From Chamaelirium japonicum (lineage: Eukaryota; Streptophyta; Magnoliopsida; Liliales; Melanthiaceae), in assembly GCA_947650365.1 (NCBI GenBank), contig CANTAL010000196.1, forward strand, positions 124,001-188,000: DNA of 64,000 nt. The letters run 5' to 3'. The notes beneath the pieces were generated by a model, which saw only the letters and a program-made list of their open reading frames with translations, searched no databases and was not told the DNA's origin. This document shows, in pieces, positions 11,684 through 27,167 of the stretch. A program made the translations under genes and the position numbers. Numbering within the stretch: the first letter of the stretch is position 1; each line of letters begins with the position of its first letter.

Positions 11684-12765
11684 ATGGATCGTACAAATGA
11701 ATTAGAATGGATCGTACAAATGAATTAGAATGGATCGTACGAATGAGTTAGAATGGATCGTGCGAATGAATTAGAATGGATCGTACGAATGAATTAGAAT
11801 GGATCCACCGAATGAGTTAGAATGGATTATACGAATGAATTAGAATGGATCGTACGAATAAATTAGAATGGATTGTGCGAATGAATTAGAATGGATCGTA
11901 TGAATGAATAAGAATGGATCGTACGAATGAATTAGAATGGATCGTGCGAATGAATTAGAATGAATCGTACGAATGCATTAGAATGGATACATTTATGCGA
12001 ATGAATTAGAATAGATCGTACGAATGAATTAGAATGGATCATACGAATAAATTAGAATGGATCGTGCGAATGAATTAGAATGGATCGTACGAATGAATTA
12101 GAATGGATCCACCGAATAAGTTAGAATGGATCATACGAATGAATTAGAATGGATCGTACGAATGAATTAGAATCGATCGTGCGAATGAATTAGAATGGAT
12201 CGTATGAATGAATAAGAATGGATCGTACGAATGAATTAGAATGGATCGTGCAAATGAATTAGAATGAATCGTACGAATGCATTAGAATGGATCGTACAAA
12301 TGAATTAGAATGAATCGTACGAACGAATTAGAATGGATCGTACGAACGAATTATAATGGATCGTATGAACGAATTAGAATGAATCGTACGAATGAATTAG
12401 AATGGATACATTCGAGCGAATGAATTAGAATGGATCGTACGAATGAATTAGAATGGATCATAGGAATGAATCAGAATGGATCGTGCAAATGAATTAGAAT
12501 GGATACATTCCTGCGAATGAATTAGAATGGATCATAGGAATGGATTAGAATGGATCGTACGAATAAATTAGAATGGATCGTGTGAATGAATTAGAATGGA
12601 TCGTATGAATGAATTAGAATGGATCCACCGAATGAGTTAGAATGGATCATACGAATGAATTAGAATGGATCGTATGAATGAATTAGAATGGATCATGCGA
12701 ATGAGTTAGAATGAATTGTACGAATGCATTAGAATGGATCGTACAAATGAATTAGAATGAATCGT
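11684..12765 (+). repeat. Satellite block 11, plus
   Basis: Carries three copies of the rare GGATCCACCGAAT variant (about 11812, 12107 and 12622). Their neighbouring units are similar, which points to local duplication at roughly 300-500 bp spacing. Ends at the CGTACG palindrome near 12765. Confidence 0.92.
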
Positions 12766-13936
12766 ACGATCCATTCTAATTCATTCGTCCGATCCATTCT
12801 AATTCATTCGTATGAATGTATCCATTCTAATTCATTCGTACAATCCATTCTAATTCATTCGCAAGATCCATTCTAATCCATTCATATGATCCATTCTAAT
12901 TCATTCCTACGATCTATTCTAATTCATTCGCTCGAATGTATCCATTCTAATTCATTCGTACAATCCATTCTAATTCATTCGCATGAACCATTCTAATTCA
13001 TTCGTATGATCCATTCTAATTCATTCGTACGATCCATTCTAATTCATTCATATGATCCATTCTAACTCATTCGCACAAATGTATCCATTCTAATTCATTC
13101 GTACGATCCATTCTAATTCATTCGCACGATCCATTCTAATTCATTCGTACGATCTATTCTAATTCATTCGTACGATCCATTCTAATTCATTAGCACAAAT
13201 GTATCCATTTAATTCATTCGTACGATCCATTCTAATTCATTCGCACGATCCATTCTAATTCATTCGTACGATCCATTCTAGTTCATTCGTACGATCCATT
13301 CTAATTCATTCGCACGATCCATTCTAATTCATTCGTATGATCCATTCTAATTCATTCGCACGAATGTATCCATTCTAATGCATTCGTATGATCCATTCTA
13401 ATTCATTCGTACGATCCATTCTAATCCATTCGTACGATCCATTCTAATTCATTCGTACGATCCATTCTAATTCATTCTCACAAATATAACCTTTCTAATT
13501 CATTTGTACGATTCATTCTAATTATTCGAATGATCCATTCTAATCCATTCGTACGATCCATTCTAATCCATTCGTACGATCCATTCTAATTCATTCGCAC
13601 GAATATAACCGTTCTAATTCATTCGTACGATCTATTCTAATTCATTCCTGCGATCCATTCTAATTCATTCGCACGAATGTATCCATTCTAATTCATTTGC
13701 ACGATCCATTCTAATTCATTCCTATGATCCATCCTAATTCATTCGTATAATCCATTCTAATTCATTCGCTCGAATGTATCCATTCTAATTCATTCGTACG
13801 ATCCATTCTAATTCATTCGTACGATCCATTCTAATCCATTCGTACGATCCATTCTAATTCATTCGTACAATGCGTTCTAATCCATTCGTACGATCCATTC
13901 TAATTCATTCGTACGATCCATTCTAATTCATTTGTA
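12766..13936 (-). repeat. Satellite block 12, minus
   Basis: Inverted A/B units, with inverted C units near 13480. Switch to plus at TTTGTACGAATG. Confidence 0.93.
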
Positions 13937-16900
13937 CGAATGAATTAGAATGGATCATACGAATGGATTAGAATGGATCGTACGAATGAATTAGAATGGA
14001 TCATACGATTGCATTAGAATGGATCGTACGAATGAATTAGAATGGATCGTACGAATGAATTAGAATGGTTACATTCATGCGAATGAATTAGAATGGATCA
14101 TAGGAATGAATTAGAACGGATCATGCGAATGAATTAGAATGGATCGTATGAATGAATTAGAATAGATCATACGAATGAATTAGAATGGATCGTACGAATG
14201 AATTAGAATGGATACATTCAAGCGAATGAATTAGAATGGATCGTACGAATGAATTAGAATGGATCGAACGAATGAATTAGAATGGATACATTCGAGCGAA
14301 TCAATTAGAATAGATCGTACGAATGAATTAGAATGGATCATACGAATGAATTAGAATGGATCGTACGAACGAATTAGAATGGATCGTACGAATAATTTAG
14401 AATGGATACATTCGAGCGAATGTATTAGAATGGATCGTACGAATGAATTAGAATGGATCATAGGAATGAATTAGAATGGATCGTGCAAATGAATTAGAAT
14501 GGATACATTCGTACGAATGAATTAGAATGGATCGTGCGAATGAATTAGAATGGATCGTACGAATGAATTAGAATGGATCGTGCGAATGAATTAGAATGGA
14601 TACATTCATGCGATTGAATTAGAATGGATCGTACAAATGAATTAGAATTGATCGTACGAATGAATTAGAATAGATTCGTACGAATGAATTAGAATTGATA
14701 CATTCGTTTGAATGAATTAGAATGGATCGTGCGAATGAATGAGAATGGATCGTACGAATGAATTAGAATGGATACATTCGTGCAAATGAATTAGAATGGA
14801 TTGTATGAATGAATTAGAATGGATCGTACGAATGAATTAGAATGAATCGTAAGAATGAATTAGAATGCATCGTACGAATGAATTAGAATGAATCGTACGA
14901 ATGAATTAGAATGGATCGTGCGAATAAATTAGAATGGATACATTCTTGCGAATAAAATAGAATGGACCGTATGAATGAATTAGAATGGATCGTGCGAATG
15001 AATTAGAATGGATACATTCGTGCGAATGAATTAGAATGGATTGTGCGAATAAATTAGAATGGATCGTACGAATGAATTTGAATGGATCGTGCGAATGAAT
15101 TAGAATGGATCATACGAATGAATTAGAATGGATCGTACGAATGAATTAGAATGGATACATTCGTGTGAATGAATTAGAATGGATCGTACGAATGAATTAG
15201 ACTAGATCGTACGGATAAATTAGAATGGATACATTCATGCAAATGAATCAGAATGGATCGTACGAATGAATTAGAATGGATCGTACGAATGAATTAGAAT
15301 GAATCGTACGAACGAATTAGAATGGATCGTACGAACGAATTAGAATGGATAGTACGAACGAATTAGAATGGATCGTACGAATGAATTAGAATGGATACAT
15401 TTGAGCGAATGAATTAGAATGGATCGTACGAATGAATTAGAATGGATCATAGGAATGAATTAGAATGGATCATGCAAATGAATTTGAATGGATACATTCG
15501 TGCGAATGAATTTGAATGGATAGTAGGAATGAATTAGAATGGATCATACGAATGAATTAGAATGGATCGTACAAGTGAATTAGAATGGATCGTGCCAATG
15601 AATTAGAATAGATCGTACGAACAAATTAGAATGGATCGTACGAATTAATTAGAATGGATACATTCGTGCGAATGAATTAGAATGGATTGTATGAATGAAT
15701 TAGAATGGATCGTACGAATGAAATAGAATGGTTACATTCGTGTGAATGAATTAGAATGGATCGTACGAATGGATTACAATGGATCGTACGAATGGATTAG
15801 ATTGGATCGTACGAATGAATTAGAATGGATCGTACAAATGAATTAGAAAGGTTACATTTTTGAGAATGAATTAGAATGGATCGTACGAATGAATTAGAAT
15901 GGATCGTACGAATGGATTAGAATGGATCGTACGAATGGATTAGAATGGATCGTACGAATGGATTAGAATGGATCGTACGAATGATTAGAATGGATCATAG
16001 GAATGAATTAGAATGGATCGTGCAAATGAATTAGAATGGATACATTCGTGCGAATGAATTAGAATGGATCGTACGAATGAATTAGAATGGTTACATTCGT
16101 GCGAATGAATTAGAATGGATCGTACGAATGGATTAGAATGGATCGTACGAATGAATTAGAATGGATCGTACAAATGAATTAGAAAGGTTACATTTGTGAG
16201 AATGAATTAGAATGGATCGTACGAATGGATTAGAATGGATCGTACGAATGGATTAGAATGGATCGTACGAATGGATTAGAATGGATCGTACGAATGAATT
16301 AGAATGGATCATACAAATGAATTAGAAAGGTTACATTCGTGAGAGTGAATTAGAATGGATCGTGCGAATTAATTAGAATGGATCGTACGAATGAATTTGA
16401 ATGGATAAATTTGTGCGAATGAATCTGAATGGATTGTATGAATGAATTACAATGGATTGTACGACTGAATTACAATGGATCGTACGAATGAATTAGAATA
16501 GCTCATACGAATAAATTAGAATGGATCGTACGAATGAATTAGAATGGATTGTGCGAATGAATTAGAATGGATCGTATGAATGAATAAGAATGGATCGTAC
16601 GAATGAATTAGAATGGATCGTGCGAATGAATTAGAATGAATCGTACGAATGCATTAGAATGGATCGTACGAATGAGTTAGAATGGATACATTTGTGCGAA
16701 TGAATTAGAATGGATCGTGCGAATGAATTAGAATGGATCATACGAATGAATTAGAATGGATATATTTATGCGAATGAATTAGAATGAATCGTACGAATGC
16801 ATTAGAATGGATCGTACGAATGAATTAGAATGGATACATTCGTGCGAATGAATTAGAATGGATCATACAAATGAATTAAAATAGATCATAGGAATGAATT

Positions 16901-17130
16901 AGAATGGATCGTGCAAATGAATTAGAATGGATATATTCGTGCGAATGAATTAGAATGGATCGTAGGAATGAATTAGAATGGATCGTACGAATGAATTAGA
17001 ATGGTTACATTCATACGAATGAATTAGAATGGATCGTGCGAATGAATTAGAATGGATCGTGCGAATGAATTAGAATTGATCATATGAATGAATTATAATG
17101 GATCGTGCAAATGAATTAGAATGGATCATA
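13937..17130 (+). repeat. Satellite block 13, plus (3.2 kb)
   Basis: One of the longest single-strand blocks. Several GGATTA-A-C cassettes lie between 15750 and 16340. The boundary near 17130 is a CATACGATGCAATC join. Confidence 0.94.
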
Positions 17131-18511
17131 CGATGCAATCTAATTTATTCGTACGATCTATTCTATTTCATTCGTATGATCAATTCTAATTCATTCGCAC
17201 GATCCATTCTAATTCATTCTCACGAATGTAACCTTTCTAATTCATTTGTATGATCCATTCTAATTTATTCGTACGATACATTCGAATTCATTCGTAGGAT
17301 CCATTCTAATCCATTCGTACGATCCATTCTAATCCATTCATATGATCCATTCTAATTCATTCTCACAAATGTAACCTTTCTAATTTATTTATACGATCCA
17401 TTCTAATTCATTCGTACGATCCATTCTAATCCATTCGTACGATCCATTCTAATCCATTCGTACGATCCATTCTAATTCATTCGCACAAATGTAACCATTC
17501 TAATTCATTCGTACGATCCATTCTAATTCATTCCTACGATCCATTCTAATTCATTCGGACGAGTGTATCCATTCTAATTCATTTGCACGATCCATTCTAA
17601 TTCATTCCTATGATCCATTCTAATTCATTCGTACGATCCATTTTAATTCATTCGCTCAAATGTATCCATTCTAATTCATTCGTACGATCCATTCTAATTC
17701 GTTCATACGATCCAATCTAATTCGTTCGTACGATCCATTCTAATTCATTCATACGATCCATTCTAATCCATTCGTACGATCCAATCTAATTCATTCGTAC
17801 AAATGTATCTATTCTAATTCTGTCGTACAATGCGTTCTAATCCATTCGTACGATCCATTCTAATCCATTCGTACGATCCATTCTAATTCATTCATATGAT
17901 CCATTCTAATTCATTCGTACGATCCATTCTAATTCATTTGCTTGAATCTATCCATTCTAATTTATTCGTACGATCAAGTCTAATTCATTCGTACGATCCA
18001 TTCTAATTCATTCGCACGAATATATCCATTCTAATTTATTCGTACGATCCTTTCTAATTCATTCGCACGATCTAATCTAATTCTTTCATATGATCCATTC
18101 TAATTCATTCGCATAAATGTATCCATTCTAGTTCATTTGTACGCACCATTCTAATTCATTCGTACGCTCCATTCTTATTCATCGCACAAATGTATCCATT
18201 CTAATTTATTCGTACGATCCATTCAAATTCAATCGTATGATCCATTCTAATTCATTCGCACAAATGTATCCATTTTAATTCATTCGTATGATCCATTCTA
18301 ATTTATTCATACGATCCATTATAATTCATTCGCACGATCCATTCTAATTCATTCGTACGATCCATTCTAATTCATTCGCATGAATATATCTATCCTAATT
18401 CATTCGTATGATCCATTCTAATTTATTCGCATGTTCTATTCTAATTCATTCGTACGATCCATTCTAATTCATTCGTACGATCCATTCTAATTCATTCACA
18501 CGAATGTATCA
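17131..18511 (-). repeat. Satellite block 14, minus
   Basis: Inverted units with inverted C cassettes near 17210-17480 and an ATCGCAC shortened unit near 18180. The right end CACGAATGTATCATACGAATG is a relative of the recurrent junction. Confidence 0.93.
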
Positions 18512-19373
18512 TACGAATGAATTAGAATGGATCATGCGAATGAATTAAAATGGATCGTACAAATGAAATAGAATGGATCGTGCGAATGAATTAGAATGGA
18601 TCGTACGAATGAATTAGAATGGATCATTCGAACGAATTAGAATGGATCGTATGAACGAATTAGAATGGATCGTACGAATGAATTAGAATGGATAAATTCG
18701 AGCGAATGAATTAGAATGGATCATACGAATGAATTAGAATGGATCATTGGAATGAATTAGAATGGATCGTGCAAATTAATTAGAATGGATATATTCATGC
18801 AAATGAATTAGAATGGATCGTGCAAATGAATTAGAATGGATATATTCGTGCAAATGAATTAGAATGGATCGTACGAATGAATTAGAATGGATACATTTGT
18901 GCGAATGAATTAGAATGGATTGTGCGAATGAATTAGAACGGATTGTGCGAATGAATTAGAATGGATCGTATGAATGAATAAGAATGGATCGTACGAATGA
19001 ACTAGAATGGATCGTGCGAATGAATTAGAATGAATCGTACGAATGCATTAGAATGGATACATTCGTGCGAATGAATTAGAATGGATCGTACAAATGAATT
19101 AGAATGGATCGTACGAACGAATTAGAATGGATCATATGAACGAATTAGAATCGATCGTATGAATGAATTAGAATAGATACATTCGAGCGAATGAATTAGA
19201 ATGGATCGTACGAATGAATTAGAATGGATCATAGGAATGAATTGGAATGAATCGTGCAAATGAATTAGAATGAATACATTCGTGCGAATGAACTAGAATG
19301 GATCGTAGGAATGAATTAGAATGGATCGTACGAATGAATTAGAATGGTTACATTCGTGCGAATGAATTAGAAT
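18512..19373 (+). repeat. Satellite block 15, plus
   Basis: Mixed A/B units. Ends GAATTAGAATATGATCC, an abrupt non-palindromic join. Confidence 0.91.
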
Positions 19374-19446
19374 ATGATCCATTCTAATTCATTCGCTTGA
19401 ATGCATCCATTCTAATTCATTCGTACGATTTATTCTAATTTATTCG
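19374..19446 (-). repeat. Satellite micro-block, minus (about three units)
   Basis: Three inverted units bounded on the right by TTATTCGAGCGAATGG, where the type-B dyad CATTCGNNCGAATG serves as the switch point. Confidence 0.87.
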
Positions 19447-20083
19447 AGCGAATGGATCGTACGAATGGATTAGAATGGATCATACAAATGAATTAGAAAG
19501 GTTACATTCGTGCGAATGAATTAGAATGGATCATACGAATGAATTAGAATGGATCATATGAATGAATTAGAATGGTTACATTCGTGCGAATGAATTAGAA
19601 TGGATCGTACGAATGGATTAGAATGGATCGTACGAATGGATTAGAACGCATTGTACGAATGAATTAGAATAGATACATTTGTGCGAATGAATTACATTGC
19701 ATCGTACGAATGAATTTGAATGCATCGTATGAATGAATTAGAATGGATCGTACGAATGAATTAGAATGGATCGAACGAATGAATTAGAATGGATACATTT
19801 ATGCGAATGAATTAGAATGGATCGCAGGAATGAATTAGAATGAATCGTACGAATTAATTAGAATGGTTACATTCGTGCGAATGAATTAGAATAGATCGTA
19901 CGAATGAATTAGAATGGAACGTACGAATAAATTAGAATGGATCGTGCGAATGAATTAGAATGGATCGTACGAATGAATTAGAATGGATCCACCGAATGAG
20001 TTAGAATGGATCATATGAATGAATTAGAATGGATCGTACGAATGCATTAGAATGGATCGTATGAATGAATTAGAATGAATCGT
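19447..20083 (+). repeat. Satellite block 16, plus
   Basis: Includes the GGATCCACCGAATGAG variant near 19985. Ends AATCGTATGATCC, a one-base-altered form of the usual palindrome switch. Confidence 0.91.
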
Positions 20084-20261
20084 ATGATCCATTCTAATTC
20101 ATTCGTACAATCCATTCTAATTCATTCACATGATCCATTCTAATTCATTCGTACGATCCATTCTAATTCATTTGTACGATCCATTCTAATTCATTCGCAC
20201 GAATATATCCATTCTAATTTATTCGTACGATCCATTCTAATTCATTCTCACGAATGTATCA
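20084..20261 (-). repeat. Satellite block 17, minus (short)
   Basis: About seven inverted units. The right end CACGAATGTATCATACGAATG matches the end of the minus block at 18511, so the two junctions are probably copies of one event. Confidence 0.89.
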
Positions 20262-20845
20262 TACGAATGAATTAGAATGGATTGTGCGAATGAATTTGAA
20301 TGGATCGTACAAATGAATTAGAATAGATTGTAGGAATGAAATAGAATGAATCGTATGAATGAATTAGAATGGATACATTCGAGCGAATGAATTAGAATGG
20401 ATCGTACGAATGAATTAGAATGGATCATAGGAATGAATTAGAATGGATCGTGCAAATGAATTAGAATGGATACATTCGTGCGAATGAATTATAATGGATC
20501 GTAGGAATGAATTAGAATGGATCGTACGAATGAATTAGAAAGGTTACATTCGTGAGACTGAATTAGAATGGATCATACGAATGAATTAGAATGGATCATA
20601 CAAATGAATAAGAATGGATACATTCGAGCGAATGAATTAGAATGGATCGTACGAATGAATTAGAATGGATCATAGGAATGAATTAGAATGGATCATGCAA
20701 ATGAATTAGAATGGATACATTCGTGTGAATAAATTAGAATGGATCGTAGGAATGAATTAGAATGGATCGTACGAATGAATTAGAATGGATCGTACGAATA
20801 AATTAGAATGGATCGTGCGAATGAATTAGAATAGATCATACGAAC
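20262..20845 (+). repeat. Satellite block 18, plus
   Basis: A, B and C units. Ends CATACGAACGAATGTATCCATTC near 20845. Confidence 0.9.
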
Positions 20846-21296
20846 GAATGTATCCATTCTAGTTCATTCGTACGCTCAATTCTAATTCATTCGTACGCTC
20901 CATTCTTATTCATCGCACAAATGTATCCATTCTAATTCATTCGTACGATCCATTCTAATGCATTCGCACGATCCATTCAAATTCATTCGCACGATCCATT
21001 CTAATTCATTCGTACGATCCATTCAAATTCATTCCTATGATCCATTCTAATTCATTCGCACGAATGTATCCATTCTAATTCATTTGCACGATCCATTCTA
21101 ATTCATTCCTATGATCCATTCTAATTCATTCGTACGATCCATTCTAATTCATTCGCTCGAATGTATCCATTCTAATTCATTCGTACGATCCATTCTAATT
21201 CATTCGTACAATCCATTCTAATTCATTCTCACGAATGTAACCTTTCTAATTCATTTGTATGATCCATTCTAATCCATTCGTACGATCCATTCGCTC
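20846..21296 (-). repeat. Satellite block 19, minus
   Basis: Begins with GTTCATTCGTACGCTC units and an ATCGCAC shortened unit, a combination seen again near 18120 and 31000. Ends CATTCGCTCGAATGAATT, the type-B dyad. Confidence 0.9.
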
Positions 21297-21400
21297 GAAT
21301 GAATTAGAATGAATCTTACGAATGAATTAGAATGGATACATTCGAGCGAATGAATTAGAAAATGGATACATTTGTGAGAATGAATTAGAATGGATCGTAC
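21297..21400 (+). repeat. Satellite micro-block, plus (about four units)
   Basis: Ends in the seamless GATCGTACGATC palindrome near 21400. Confidence 0.88.
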
Positions 21401-22727
21401 GATCCATTCTAATTCATTCGTACGATCCATTCTAATTCATTCGCATGATCCATTCTAATTCATTCATACGATCCATTCTAATTCATTCTCACGAATGTAA
21501 CCTTTCTAATTCATTTGTATGATCCATTCTAATTCATTCGTATGATCCATTCTAATCGATTCGTACAATCCATTCTAATTCATTCGAATAATCCATTCAA
21601 ATTCTTTCGTACGATCCATTCTAATTCATTCGTATGATCCATTCAAACTCATTCGGTGGATCCATTCTAATTCATTCGTACGATCCATTCTAATTCATTC
21701 GCACGATCCATTCTAATTCATTCGCACGATCCATTCTAATTCATTCACACAAATGTATCCATTCTAATTCATTCGTAGAATCCATTCTAATTCATTCGCA
21801 TGATCCATTCTAATTCATTCGTACGATCCATTCTAATTCATTTGTACGATCCATTCTAATTCATTTGCACGAATGTATCCATTCTAATTTATTCGTACGA
21901 CCCATTCTAATTCATTTGTACGAATGTAACCATTCTAATTCATTCGTACGATCCATTCGTACGATCCATTCAAATTCATTCGCAAGAATGTATCCATTCT
22001 AATTCATTCTCACTATAGATTCTAATTCATTCGTACGATCCGTTCTAATTTATTCATACAGTCCATTCTAATTCATTCGTACAATCCATTCTAATTTATT
22101 CGTACAAATGTATCCATTCTAATTCATTCGTATGATCCATTCTAATTCATTCGTACGATTCATTCTAATTCATTCGCACGATCTATTCTAATTCATTCGT
22201 ACGATCCATTCTAATTCATTCGCACGAATGTATCCATTCTAATGAATTTGTACGATTCATTCTAATTCATTCGCACGATCCATTCTAATTCATTCGTACG
22301 TCGTACGATCCATTCGAATTCATTCTCGCGAATGTAACGTTTCTAATTCATTTGTATGATCCATTCTAATTCATTAGTACGATCCATTCTAATTCATTCG
22401 TACGATCCATTCTAATCCATTCATACGATCCATTCTAATCCATTCGTACGATCCATTCTAATTCATTCTCACAAATGTAACCTTTCTAATTCATTTGTAC
22501 GATCCATTCTAATTCATTCGTACGATCCATTCTAATCCATTCGTACGATCCATTCTAATTCATTCGCATGAATGTAACCATTCTAATCCATTCGTACGAT
22601 CCACTCTAATTCATTCCTACGATCCATTCTAATTCATTCGCACGAATGTATCCATTCTAATTCATTTGCACGATCCATTCTAATTCATTCCTATGATCCA
22701 TTCTAATTCATTCGTATGATACATTCG
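21401..22727 (-). repeat. Satellite block 20, minus
   Basis: Inverted A/B/C units. A doubled short word (ACGTCGTACGATCC) occurs near 22300. The right end is the recurrent junction (22715-22733) with one base different from the common form. Confidence 0.93.
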
Positions 22728-25368
22728 TACGACTGAATTAGAATGGATTGTACGAATGAATTAGAATTGATCATACGAATGAATTAGAATGGATCGTACG
22801 AATGAATTAGAATGGATCGTGCGAATGAATTAGAATCGATCGTACGAATGAATTACAATGGATCGTACGAATGAATTAGATCGTACGAATGAATTAGAAT
22901 GGATCGCACGAATGAATTAAAATGGATACATTCATACGACTGAATTAGAATGGATCGTGCGAATTAATTAGAATGGATCGTACGAATGAATTTGAATGGA
23001 TACATTTGTGCGAATGAATCTGAATGGATTGTATGAATGAATTACAATGGATCGTACGAATGAATTAGAATAGCTCATACGAATGAATTAGATTGAATCG
23101 TACGAATGAATTAGAATGGTTACATTCGTGCGAATGAATTAGAATAGATCGTAAGAATGAATTAGAATGGATCGTACGAATAAATTAGAATGGATCGTGC
23201 GAATGAATTAGAATAGATCATAGGAATGAATTAGAATGGATCGTACGAATGAATTAGAGTGGTTACATTCGTACGAATGAATTAGAATGGATACATTCGT
23301 GCGAATGAATTAGAATGGATCGTACGAATGAATTAGACTGGATCGTACGAATAAATTAGAATGGATACATTCATACGAATGAATTAGAATGGATCGTACG
23401 AATGAATTAGAATGGATTGTACGAATGGATTAGAATGGATCGTACAAATGAATTAGAAAGGTTACATTCGTGAGAATGAATTAGAATGGATCGTACGAAT
23501 GAATTAGAATGGATCATGCGAATGAATTTGAATGGATTGTACGAATGATTTAGAATGGATCGAATGAATGAATTAGAATGGATCGTACGAATGAATTAGA
23601 ATAGATCGTAGGAATGAATTAGAATGGATCATACGAATGAATTAGAATGGATCGTGCGAATGAATTAGAATGGATCGTATGAACAAATTAGAATGGATCG
23701 TACGAACGAATTAGAATGGATCGTACGAACGAATTAGAATGGATCGTATGAATGAATTAGAATGGATACATTCGTACGAATGAATTAGAATGGATTGTAC
23801 GAATGAATTAGAATGGATACATTCGTGCGAATGAATTAGAATGGATCATACGAATGAATTAGAATGGATCGTACGAATGAATTAGAATGGATCGTGTGAA
23901 TGAATTAGAATCGATCGTCCGAATGAATTAGAATGGATACATTCGTGCGAATGAATTAGAGTAGATCATACGAATGAATTAGAATGGATCATACGAATGA
24001 ATTAGAATGGATCGTGCGAATGAATTAGAATGAATCATATGAATGAATTAGAATGGATCGTACGAATGAATTAGAATGGATACATTTGTATGAATGAATT
24101 AGAATGGATCGTACGAATGGATTAGAATAGATACATTTGTGCAAATGAATTAGATTGCATCGTACGAATGAATTTGAATGGATTGTACGAATGAATTAGA
24201 ATGGATCGTATGAATGAATTAGAAAGGATACATTCGAGCGAATGAATTAGAATTGATCATACGAATGAATTAGAATGGATACATTTGTGCAAATGAATTT
24301 GAATGGATTGCACGAATTGAATTAGAATGGATCATACGAATGAATTAGAATGGATCATGCGAACGAATTAGAATTGATCATACGAATGAATTAAAATGGA
24401 TCGTTCGAATGAATTAGAATGGATCGTACGAATTGATTAGAATGGATCGTACGAATGAATTAGAATGGATCGTACAAATGAATTAGAATAAATACATTCG
24501 AGCGAATGAATTAGAATAGATCGTAGGAATGAATTAGAATGGATCATACGAATGAATTTGAATGGATCGTGAGAATGAATTAGAATGGATACATTCGTGC
24601 GAATGAATTAGAATGGATCGGACGAATGAATTAGAATGGATCGTACGAATGAATTCGAATGGGTCGTGCGAATGAATTAGAATGAATCGTACGAATGTAT
24701 TAGAATGGATACATTCGTGCGAATGAATTAGAATGGATCGTACGAATGAATTAGAATGGATCGTGCGAATGAATTAGAATAGATCGTACGAATGAATTAG
24801 AATGGATCGTGCGAATGAATTAGAATGGATCGTACGAATGAATTAAAATGGATACATTTGTGCGAATTAATTAGAATGGATCATACGATTGAATTAGAAT
24901 GGATCGTGTGAATGAATTAGATTGGATTGTACGAATGAATTAGAATGGATCGTACGAATGAATTAGAATGGATCATGCGAATGAATTAGAATAGATCGTA
25001 CGAATGAATTAGAATGGATCGTATGAATAAATTAGAATGGATCGTGCGAATGAATTAGAACGGATTGTACGAATGAATTAGAATGGATCGTACGAATAAA
25101 TTAAATTAGAATGGATCGTATGAATGAATTAGAATAGATATATTTGAACAAATAAATTAGAATGGATCATACGAATGAATTAGAATGGATCGTACGAATG
25201 AATTAGAATGGATCGTGCGAATGAATTAGAATCGATCGTACGAATGAATTAGAATGGATCGTACGGATCGTACGAATGAATTAGAATGGATCATGCGAAT
25301 GAATTTGAATGGATCACACGAATGAATAAGAATGGATAATACGAATGAATTAGAATGGATCGTACGAA
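22728..25368 (+). repeat. Satellite block 21, plus
   Basis: Carries the same shortened unit (GAATTAGATCGTACG, near 22875) followed by ATTCATACGACTGAATTAG near 22930, the order seen in block 5 at 7011-7081. The shared order marks a common ancestor of both segments. Confidence 0.93.
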
Positions 25369-27167
25369 TGTATCCATTCTAATTCATTCGTACGATCCAT
25401 TCTAATTCGTTCATATGATCCATTCTAATTCGTTCGTACGATCCATTCTAATTCATTCGTATTATCCATTCTAATTCATTCGTTCGATCCATTCTAATTC
25501 ATTCTCATGAATGTAACCTTTCTAATTCATTTGTATGATCCATTCTAATTTATTCATACGATCCATTCTAATTTATTCGTACGATCCATTCTAATCCATT
25601 TGTACGATCCATTCTAATCCATTCGTACGATCCATTCTAATTCATTCTCACAAATGTAACCTTTCTAATTCATTTGTACGATCCATTCTAATTCATTCGT
25701 ACGATCCATTCTAATCCATTCGTACGATCCATTCTAAACCATTCGTACGATCCATTCTTATTCATTCGCACGAATGTAACCATTCTAATTCATTCGTACG
25801 ATCAATTCTAATTCATTCCTACGATCCATTCTAATTCATTCGCACGAATGTATCCATTCTAATTCATTTGCATGATCTATTCTAATTCATTCCTATGATC
25901 CATTCTAATTCATTCGTACGATCCATTCAAATTCATTCGCTCAAATGTATCCATTCTAATTCATTCGTACGATCCATTCTAATTCGTTCGTACGATCTAA
26001 TTCTTTCGTACGATCCATTCTAATTCATTCATAAGATCCATTCTAATTCATTCGTGCAAATGTTCCATTCTAGTTCATTCGTACGATCCATTCTAATTCA
26101 TTCGTACGATACATTCTAATTCATTCGCACAAATGTATCCATTCTAATTCATTCGTTCGATCCATTCTAAATCATTCGCATAAATATATCCATTCTAATT
26201 CATTCATACGATCCATTCTAATTCATTCGCATGATCCATTCTAATTCATTCGCACAAATGTATCCATTCTAATTCATTCGTACAATCCATTCTAATTCAT
26301 TCACACGATCCATTCTAATTCATTCGTACGATCCATTCTAATCCATTCGTACGATCCATTCTAATCCATTCGTACGATCCATTCTAATCCATTCGTACGA
26401 TCCATTCTAATTCATTCTCACAAATGTAACCTTTCTAATTCATTTGTACGATCCATTCTAATTCATTCGTACGATCCATTCTAATCCATTCGTACGATCC
26501 ATACTAATCCATTCGTACGATCCATTCTAATTCATTCGCACGAATATAACCATTCTAATTCATTCATACGATCAATTCTAATTCATTCCTACGATCCATT
26601 CTAATTCATTCGCACGAATGTATCCATTCTAATTCATTTGCACGATCCATTCTAATTCATTCCTATAATCCATTCTAATTCGTTCAATCCATTCTAATTC
26701 ATTCGCACGAATGTAACCATTCTAATTCATTCATACGATCCATTCTAATTCATTCGTACGATCCATTCTAATCCATTCGTACGATCCATTCTAATCCATT
26801 CGTACGATCCATTCTAATCCATTCGTACGATCTATTCTAATTCATTCTCACAAATGTAAACTTTCTAATTCATTTGTACGATCCATTTTAATTCATTCGT
26901 ACGATCCATTCTAATCCATTTGTACGATCCATTCTAATCCATTCGTACGATCCATTCTAATTCATTTGCACGAATGTAACCATTCTAATTCATTCGTACG
27001 ATCCATTCTAATTCATTCATACAATCCATTCTAATTCATTTGCATGTATGTATCCATTCTAATTAATTCGTACGATCCAATCTAATTCAAACGTACGATC
27101 CATTCTTATTCATCGCACAAATGTATCTATTCTAATTCATTCCTACAATGCATTCTAATCCATTCGT
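25369..27167 (-). repeat. Satellite block 22, minus
   Basis: Several inverted GGATTA-A-C cassettes in succession (about 25500-25760, 26330-26560 and 26700-26970). The cassette is locally amplified at a few hundred bp spacing. Ends in the seamless ATTCGTACGAAT palindrome. Confidence 0.93.
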
